DNA from: Bacillota bacterium
GTDB taxonomy: Bacteria; Bacillota; Clostridia; Oscillospirales; Ruminococcaceae
NCBI GenBank assembly: GCA_023451415.1
Contig: JAEXZK010000114.1
Coordinates: 1-11,716 of the forward strand
Direction: 5' to 3'
Length of the DNA stretch: 11,716 bases
Shown: positions 6,201 to 11,716 of the stretch, in pieces
Numbering within the stretch: position 1 is the first letter of the stretch
Layout: every line of letters begins with the position of its first letter
Notes under the pieces: generated by a model
Told to the model about the DNA's origin: nothing
Seen by the model: the letters and a program-made list of their open reading frames with translations, nothing else
The model's database searches: none
Made by a program: the position numbers and the translations under genes

Positions 6201-9200
6201 CATCACCCCTGTACGAGATGGGTTCTATGTGGGTCTGTTCACCAAGGATGGTTCCGGCCGGTATACTTTGCTGGGCAACAGCGAGTCCCCCAACTTTGTA
6301 AATCCGCTGCCCATCAGCACTGCCACAGCCACTGCGGAATTCACCAATGTTCCGTACGGTATCTATTATGTTCTGGAGACTGATTCCAGAGGCGTGCCTG
6401 TGGACAAGAGCACCTTTAATTATACCGTTACCGATGGTGCAGAGGTCGTGGTTAACAGCAAAAATGCAGTGACTGCTGCCGTCACCAATAAGGAAAACGC
6501 CGACGGCTCCCTCACCGTGACCAAGACCCTCACCGGCACCACTGCCGCCTTTGCCAACGGCAAGGAGTTCACCTTCAAGCTGTACAAGGGCGATACCGCC
6601 ACCGGCAATGCCCTGCACACCGGCACCGCCTCCTTTGACGGCACCGGCCTGGGCCCCGTTACCGTCCGGTGGGATACCGCCGACGGCACCCTGAGCGGCC
6701 TCAGCTACGGCACCTACACCGTGGCGGAAGAGAGCCACGCCATGTTCCAGGCGGTGGGCGGCGCTGCCAAGAGCGCTACCATCACCATCAGCGACAAGAG
6801 CAAGACCATCGCTTTCACCAATGCGCCCAAGACCGACGCCCAGCTGACCATTAAAAAAGTGGTCACCGAGCATCCCCAGGTGGGAGCAGCCGATTCCTTC
6901 AGCTTCCGGCTCTACACCAGAAGCGGCGATGCCATGACCCCTGTGGGCGACAGAGTCACTGTCGCCGTGGGCGGCTCGGCCAAGGTCTTTAACCTCACCT
7001 ACGGCCAGACCTACTACGTCAAGGAAGAAGACATCCCCACCGGTTATGAGCTGGTAGACAGCGGTATGATTACCGTCAGCGGCCAGAAATACTACGCCGT
7101 CACCATCGACGCAACCGGGAAGGAAGTCACCTTCACCAACACCGCCAAGACCTACAACAACACCCTGCGCGTCACCAAGAACGTGTCCGACAAGTGGCTC
7201 CTCACCGACGACGCGGCCAGCCGCACCTTCAGCTTCAAGCTGAACGGCCCCGGCATCCCCGAGGCAGGCATCACTGCCGACGTCACTGTGGATAAGGCCA
7301 CCGGCACCGCCACAGCCACCTTTGCAAAGCCTGAAGGCGGCTGGAGAGCCGGCGAATACACCATCGCCGAGACAGCCACTCCCGGCAGTGCCTACGACCT
7401 CACCGGCATCACCGTCAGCATTGCGGGCAAGACCATGGCAGGAACCGGCTCCAGCCGTTCCGTCACCCTCACCGCTGCCGACTTTGAAGCCGCGGCCAAC
7501 AGCACCATCACCTTTACCGCGGCAAACGCGGTCAAGACCCCCGGCGCGGGCACTGTCACCGCCACCAAGACCCTGGCAAACGGCGCGTGGCTCAATAACC
7601 CCGTCAAGAGCTTCGGCTTCACCCTTACCGGCCCCGATGGCTTCAGCAAGACCTTCTCTGTTCCTGCCGACGGCACCACCGCCACCCTCACTACCGACGG
7701 CTGGGATATGCCCTTGGGCCAGTACACCCTCACCGAGACCAAGGATCCCGACTTTAAGCTTACTGCCAACGGTCTGTCTGTGGCCATTGGCGGCACAGCG
7801 GCCGGAAGCTTCTCCAATGGGAAGCTCACCTTCACCCTGGGCAGCGGCGATATCGGCCCTGACGGCAAGGTGAAAACCATCGCCTTTGCGGCGGTCAACG
7901 AGGTGGAATCCTCCGCCTTTACCCTGAATGCCGTCAAGGAGCTGCGGAACACCACCGCTTCCTTTGCCAGCGGCAAGAGCGTCACCTTCACTCTCACCGG
8001 CCCCAATGGCCAGAGCTACACCGGCACAGCCACCTTTGACGGCAACGGCCTGGTGGAGGACGTGACCTGGAGCCCCGAGCTCCCCGCCAGCCTGGTACAT
8101 GGCGAATATACCCTCAGCGAGGCCCTGGGCAACGAGAACTTTAAGCCCATCGCCGTGGACCCCGTTGTCAAGAGCGGCGACGCCGCGGCCTCCGTCAGCG
8201 GTACCACCGTGACCTTCACCGTGGGCGCGGCCAATGCGGGCAAGACACTTTCGGTCAAGTTTATCAACGAGCCCCAGGCCGACGGCAGCCTCAATGTTTC
8301 CAAGGCCATCGCCGATGGCTCCAAGCTGCTCAGCGCCGAAGACACCTTTGTCTTTGACCTGTACGAGGTCAGCGGCTCCACTGCCGCCAAACTGACCTCC
8401 ATCCCCGAGACCAGCCGCACCATCACCGGCGCGGGTTCCGTCACCATCACCGGCCTCACCCGGGGCAAAACCTACCTGGTGGCAGAGCAGTCCAAGGACG
8501 GCTACCGGTTTGATAAGTTCACTGTGGGCGGCCAGGATGCTGATTCCACCACCGTGGGCGGCGTCACCGGCTGGCAGTTCACCGTAAGCGGCAGCACGGC
8601 CGCGGCTGTTACCCTGGTCAACAGCAACACCCAGGGCCCCGGCTTTACCCTCACGAAGAGCCTGAACACCAACGGCCTGGATACTGAGACCTTTACCTTT
8701 AACCTCTATAAGGGCAGCACCTTGGTGGCCGTGGGCGCCACCGGCAGCTACACCGGCTCCGGCGCTGTCAAGACCGCCGATGTCACCTGGACCACTCCCG
8801 ACGGCAAGCAGCCCTTTGATGTCACCCTGATGGATGTGGGCACTTATACCATCAATGAGGTGGTCAGCCAGGAGAGCAACTACAAGTTTGAGAAGTTCAC
8901 CGACGGTGCACAGGAAGTTACCGCCAACAGCTATACCTTCACTGTCACCGGCAGCGGCTCCGCCGGCTCGGTGGTGGCCCACAACGGTCCCGACACCGTG
9001 GAAGGCCGCACCGTCACCGTCAACAAGACCCTGGAAAGCGGCTTTGGCCTGGTTGGCAGCTTCTCCTTTGCCATCACCGACGCCTCCGACGCCCAGGCGG
9101 GCACCGGCAGCGTAGCAGTGGGCGAAAACGGCCTGACCAAGGCCGACGCCACCAAGGCTGTCATTGATGCTCTGGCCGATCTGCCCAACGGCGTCTACAC

Positions 9201-11716
9201 TGTCACCGAGACCATCACCGGCGACTTTGAGCTGGACGGCGTCACCGGCGCAAGCCGTGTAGGCACAGGCCTCAGCGCCACCTTCACCTTGACCCGGACC
9301 TCCGGCAATGCTGAGATCACCTTCACCAACAAGGCCAAGAGCAATACCGGCTTCGGCGTCACCGTGAACAAGATCGTGGACAGCATCGCCGCGGCTGATA
9401 AGGACTTTACCTTCCTGCTCACCCAGCCCGACGGTACCACCCACACCGGCACCCTCACCAAGACCATCGCGGCTTCTGAGCCCGTGGTCACCTGGAGCCC
9501 CGCCCTGCCCACTGCTTGGGAGTACGGCGAGTACACCGTCACCGAGACCGACAGCGGCGACTACACTCTGGCCTCCATCACCGGCGGCACCGTCGATCTG
9601 GAGAACAGCACCGCCGCCTTCACTGTGGGCGCAGCTTCCGCTCCTGTTATCATCACCTTTACCAACAACCGCACCGATGCCGAAGGCGTCACCCTGGCCA
9701 AGGAAATGGCCAGCGGCTCCGCCCTGGTCAACAGCGCCGACACCTTTGACTTCGTTATCTACGAGCCCGGCGTGTCGGGCAGCGAGATCCAGGTAAACGG
9801 CGTGGCGGCCGGGGCCGAGGCGACCGCTGTGGACGGCCTCAAGGTTGGCACCACCTATTATATCTACGAGAAGAACGGCGCCAGCTACACCCTGGACGGC
9901 ATCACGGGCGCTGCCTATGTGAACACCAATGGCAGCGGCTACAAGGTTTATAGCTTCACTGTTCCTTCCAGCGGCATCATCGCCCTCACGGCGGTGAACA
10001 GCAACACCACCGGCGGCATGACCCTCCAGAAGGTGGTGGCAGGGGAGAACTTCAACACCGACGCCCGGTTTGCCATCACTGTTTCCGGCGCGGGCCTCAC
10101 CGGCGGCAGCATCAGCAGCACCCTGAAGGCCGACGGAACCGCCAGCCTCAGCGGGCTGCGCATCGGCGAGACCTACACGGTCACCGAGGCTGACGCCGCC
10201 AACTACCAGCTGGTGGGCATCACCATCGAAAAGGACGGCAACACCCTGGCAACTCTGCCTGCAAATGGACAGTTTACCATGGCTGCCGAATATGTTGGAG
10301 CCACCATCAAGGTGACCAACAAAATGCCTGTTTCCGGTGCGGTCACGGTCACCAAGACCATTGAAAACGCCCCCGGTTACACCGTTCCTTCCTTCGGCTT
10401 CAACCTTTACCAGGTGAGCGGCGATCCTGCTGCAGAGACCCTCATCGCCACTGCCTCCACCCGTGCCAACGGCACCCTGACCTGGACCGTGGCGGAAGGC
10501 AAGAGCACCATCTTCAACGGCCAAAAGCTCCTCCCCGGCACCTACCGTGTCCGTGAGAACCAGCTGGGAGCCGTCAGCGCCAGCCAGCCCTTTGCCCTCA
10601 CCGGCATCACCGGCGGCACAGCCGACCTGGCCGACCGCAGCGCCACCTTTACTGTGGCCGAGGGTGACACTGCCGCCATCGGCTTCACCAACAGCGTGGT
10701 CACCTGGGACGGCGAAGGCATGGATGTGGTCAAGGCGGTCACCAATGGCTACGGCATGGAAAAGGGCCAGACCTTCCAGTTTACCATCTCCGGTCCTGCC
10801 GAGGCAGAGAATCCCTCCAGCTACGCGGGCGAAATCGCCTACGACGCCCAGGGCCAGCAGAGCTTGACCTGGACTGACAGCACCCGCACCTTTGCCCCCG
10901 GCACCTATACCATCACTGAGACCAACGTCCCCGGCAGCTTCGACTATGTGAGCATCGGCGCCGCCAGCGGCAGCACCCCTGTGGCGGTTACGCCCGTAAC
11001 CGGCGAAAATGCCGTCACCTTCGTGCTTACCAAGGCTATCATGGATGCTGAGGATCTCACCATCACCATCACCAACACCCCCAAGACCGGGGCGGGCCTG
11101 ACCCTGACCAAGGCGCTTACCGCCAACGGTCTTGCGGATGAGACCTTCGCCTTCACCCTCACCGGTGCCACCAATGAGTTTGTGGCTCATGGCACGGTCA
11201 CCGGTTCTGGTACGGTCGTTTGGGATGTGCCTGTGGCCACCCTGCCTGTGGGCAGCTACACACTCACCGAGGACGCCATGGCCTCCACCTCCAACTTCCG
11301 GTTTGAGAAGTTCACCGTGGACGGCGTGGACGACACCGATGGCACCGTGTCCTTCGACGTGGCCGCCGGCGATACCACCGCCATTGCGGTGACTGCCAGC
11401 AACACCGTCAAGGCCGACGGTTCCGTGGCCATCGCCAAGAACGCGGACACCAAGGACTTTGAGGACACCTTCACCTTCGCCCTCACCGGCCCTGTGAGCC
11501 GCACCATCACCATCAACAGCAACACCATGACCGGCAGCGCCTCCAGCCTGCCTTACGGCACCTATACTTTGACGGAGAACAGCAGCACCCACTTCACCTT
11601 TGACGAGTTCTCCGTCACCGACGGCGCTACGGTCAGCCAGGACGGCAAGACCCTTACCTTCACCATCGACAGCGGCAAGAAGGATTTTGCCTTCACCGCC
11701 GACAATGCTCTGAAGA
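3274..11716 (+). CDS. Giant secreted VWA adhesin with a Cna-B/pilin-linker-like isopeptide domain stalk (3' end missing)
   Basis: At least 2814 residues, open to the window edge. Domains in order: signal peptide (basic n-region with K12, K13, K16, R17; hydrophobic core 18-29; possible Ala-Leu-Ala cleavage after 43); a low-complexity region to about 290 with four PVGxS motifs and an acidic DSGDDGEDEDP stretch; a degenerate Cna-B-like domain (about 301-402) lacking the reactive Lys and Glu; a VWA domain (about 450-689) with a complete metal-binding MIDAS (D456, S458, S460, T563, D594); a beta-rich connector (690-829); a SpaA/Cna-B-like domain (K840, E890, probable N955); then 16 stalk domains. 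C637 is the only cysteine I find, typical of isopeptide-stabilised surface proteins. A wall-anchored adhesin holding the VWA head away from the cell is the likely role, inferred from the architecture; the ligand and any LPXTG signal are not visible. TTG is used as the start for its ribosome site. The N-terminal third appears less GC-rich than the stalk. Confidence 0.88.
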   Translation, partial: MERIYSTTAGMKKGTKRLLAIALAVLMMFTNLGDVALGVVALASEETVDSLPLAIDPYALQEKLDAIVSGEGEEAELVLPSYGDGEEAAALDEKLREEVAGWREGKLLLDVVTFEEDANVAALVAVTADGNTITGLSIIGVNTGSRSYVFATSLSGTEITAARLTTVTLEATRTELPVGASDTDEPQKASENEASGEIPVGVSSLVASSVVSKADGDLPVGSSAVDSGDDGEDEDPVLPGAVEVKTTTKTKALDESELSDLSGSKASFFRSLLGGSSYGMPVGASGISGLDIQPMSYGDTITITNHVVGTAPAGTTFTYQLYTGSSSSNLALRDTFVIPANGSVTKVMGYSWGSYFKVVQTAPSDINTYVAVGDARYYEKQNASDVSTISDGTRVGFVNAYATSQAPSLSGDKTVTDRSEGGLYDITAKMEVSSGFEIPETPIQTPAPAQVILLLDLSNSMKYGMSASGSPELAGTNPEQRWYVTREAAKSFITSILGNGNPANNEIAIIGFYSYGNNNISGSNVDYVTTLLSDYSSNIDSLLKSFYYTTNLNDFRGEDYGGTNVQAGLRRARNLLASATNDPTKDQFLILMSDGEATSSISYSDKANIPNVSDDDSRRAGWEADQIKSERPDVTICTVGIGNSAALGNTAKRTLQYIASNPTSDTYLLGENIEQLTARFNQLVTLISRYQFNPIKNQNVTLTDTMSQYVELVHPDGSPITAEKPFNEATDVVKSHNKGTVTYDIATKTLTWTISGAVDPAPYLLTYHVNVLPHTEGFVSGDGDPETQVGSSIYTALEPAASSAHFDANASAVVSSENGGSYTLPKPQIWQKANVVKFQKVGGNSATPLAGVTFEAHLGNASGPVVASATSDENGYLTMYLYDDFYVITERPTIGYIGINPITADFTGKEGRYGRYGNNSTNSTITTNEVAPVLNTDASIPASGMAGVSYIRVKNDRAIDGKVTVTKNLLTASGTPITPVRDGFYVGLFTKDGSGRYTLLGNSESPNFVNPLPISTATATAEFTNVPYGIYYVLETDSRGVPVDKSTFNYTVTDGAEVVVNSKNAVTAAVTNKENADGSLTVTKTLTGTTAAFANGKEFTFKLYKGDTATGNALHTGTASFDGTGLGPVTVRWDTADGTLSGLSYGTYTVAEESHAMFQAVGGAAKSATITISDKSKTIAFTNAPKTDAQLTIKKVVTEHPQVGAADSFSFRLYTRSGDAMTPVGDRVTVAVGGSAKVFNLTYGQTYYVKEEDIPTGYELVDSGMITVSGQKYYAVTIDATGKEVTFTNTAKTYNNTLRVTKNVSDKWLLTDDAASRTFSFKLNGPGIPEAGITADVTVDKATGTATATFAKPEGGWRAGEYTIAETATPGSAYDLTGITVSIAGKTMAGTGSSRSVTLTAADFEAAANSTITFTAANAVKTPGAGTVTATKTLANGAWLNNPVKSFGFTLTGPDGFSKTFSVPADGTTATLTTDGWDMPLGQYTLTETKDPDFKLTANGLSVAIGGTAAGSFSNGKLTFTLGSGDIGPDGKVKTIAFAAVNEVESSAFTLNAVKELRNTTASFASGKSVTFTLTGPNGQSYTGTATFDGNGLVEDVTWSPELPASLVHGEYTLSEALGNENFKPIAVDPVVKSGDAAASVSGTTVTFTVGAANAGKTLSVKFINEPQADGSLNVSKAIADGSKLLSAEDTFVFDLYEVSGSTAAKLTSIPETSRTITGAGSVTITGLTRGKTYLVAEQSKDGYRFDKFTVGGQDADSTTVGGVTGWQFTVSGSTAAAVTLVNSNTQGPGFTLTKSLNTNGLDTETFTFNLYKGSTLVAVGATGSYTGSGAVKTADVTWTTPDGKQPFDVTLMDVGTYTINEVVSQESNYKFEKFTDGAQEVTANSYTFTVTGSGSAGSVVAHNGPDTVEGRTVTVNKTLESGFGLVGSFSFAITDASDAQAGTGSVAVGENGLTKADATKAVIDALADLPNGVYTVTETITGDFELDGVTGASRVGTGLSATFTLTRTSGNAEITFTNKAKSNTGFGVTVNKIVDSIAAADKDFTFLLTQPDGTTHTGTLTKTIAASEPVVTWSPALPTAWEYGEYTVTETDSGDYTLASITGGTVDLENSTAAFTVGAASAPVIITFTNNRTDAEGVTLAKEMASGSALVNSADTFDFVIYEPGVSGSEIQVNGVAAGAEATAVDGLKVGTTYYIYEKNGASYTLDGITGAAYVNTNGSGYKVYSFTVPSSGIIALTAVNSNTTGGMTLQKVVAGENFNTDARFAITVSGAGLTGGSISSTLKADGTASLSGLRIGETYTVTEADAANYQLVGITIEKDGNTLATLPANGQFTMAAEYVGATIKVTNKMPVSGAVTVTKTIENAPGYTVPSFGFNLYQVSGDPAAETLIATASTRANGTLTWTVAEGKSTIFNGQKLLPGTYRVRENQLGAVSASQPFALTGITGGTADLADRSATFTVAEGDTAAIGFTNSVVTWDGEGMDVVKAVTNGYGMEKGQTFQFTISGPAEAENPSSYAGEIAYDAQGQQSLTWTDSTRTFAPGTYTITETNVPGSFDYVSIGAASGSTPVAVTPVTGENAVTFVLTKAIMDAEDLTITITNTPKTGAGLTLTKALTANGLADETFAFTLTGATNEFVAHGTVTGSGTVVWDVPVATLPVGSYTLTEDAMASTSNFRFEKFTVDGVDDTDGTVSFDVAAGDTTAIAVTASNTVKADGSVAIAKNADTKDFEDTFTFALTGPVSRTITINSNTMTGSASSLPYGTYTLTENSSTHFTFDEFSVTDGATVSQDGKTLTFTIDSGKKDFAFTADNALK
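6160..11716 (+). repeat. Array of 16 divergent Cna-B/pilin-linker-like domains inside the giant adhesin
   Basis: Each unit begins with a strand like VTVTK, has a middle strand like YTVTE and ends with a strand like ITFTN, the layout of Cna-B and streptococcal pilin linker domains in which Lys and Asn are joined by an isopeptide bond with help from Glu. Triads by residue: K967/E1035/N1072, K1084/E1152/N1183, K1195/E1251/N1289, K1302/E1366/N1418, K1432/E1488/N1542, K1555/E1616/N1665, K1677/E1738/N1783, K1795/E1862/N1904, K1918/E1979/N2019, K2033/E2091/N2131, K2143/E2199/N2242, K2253/E2305/N2349, K2361/E2428/N2473, K2487/E2549/N2601, K2613/E2666/N2710, K2722/E2768/N2811. Lys-to-Lys period is 107-130 residues. 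The units are diverged in protein and DNA, so the array is old. Linkers such as ADGS and NSNT recur between units. Bond formation is inferred, not shown. Confidence 0.85.

Noticed and set aside
5329..11592. A 2087-codon open frame on the minus strand opposite the adhesin stalk, and a similar 599-codon frame at 3235-5034.
   Set aside because: Both are in codon register with the adhesin gene and open only because that gene avoids TTA, CTA and TCA. The translations are Gly/Ala/His/Val-rich without domains, whereas the plus strand gives clear VWA and Cna-B-like domains.

Overview
The window looks like chromosomal DNA from a GC-rich Gram-positive anaerobe of class Clostridia, probably an Oscillospiraceae-type gut bacterium. 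The reasons are strong AGGAGG-type ribosome sites, GTG and TTG starts, a methionine synthase split from its activation domain, and a secreted surface protein with a VWA domain and Cna-B-like repeats. The assignment rests on gene content and style, not on a marker gene.

Left part (1-2352, minus strand): a compact methionine operon, transcribed right to left as metF, then a free-standing MetH activation-domain protein, then metH, which runs off the left edge. MetF makes 5-methyltetrahydrofolate, MetH uses it to methylate homocysteine through cobalamin, and the activation protein presumably re-methylates MetH when its cobalamin is oxidised. A promoter fits 29-57 bases upstream of the metF start and leaves a leader of only about 20 bases, so no S-box or B12 riboswitch precedes metF.

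Middle (2353-3273): a divergent regulatory region with two short GGCA/TGCC dyads. It is followed by a plus-strand gene for a 163-residue protein of unknown function whose C-terminal block I recall from other Clostridia, and then by a 212-base gap holding two TTGATCAA palindromes 22 bases apart.

Right part (3274 to the end, plus strand): one giant open frame of at least 2814 codons with no stop inside the window. It starts at TTG behind a good ribosome site. In order it encodes a signal peptide, a low-complexity acidic region with four PVGxS motifs, a degenerate Cna-B-like domain, a VWA domain with a complete MIDAS, a beta-rich connector, one SpaA/Cna-B-like domain, and a stalk of 16 divergent Cna-B/pilin-linker-like domains of 107-130 residues. 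Every stalk domain keeps a Lys/Glu/Asn triad of the kind that forms intramolecular isopeptide bonds. The likely product is a very long surface adhesin with a VWA head; its C-terminus and any sorting signal lie beyond the window.

The most interesting points are the degenerate head domain in which Lys and Glu of the triad are replaced, the length and complete triad conservation of the stalk, the near-total absence of TTA, CTA and TCA codons in the giant gene (which creates spurious multi-kilobase antisense frames), and the small conserved protein encoded next to it. I see no mobile element, CRISPR array, tRNA or rRNA.
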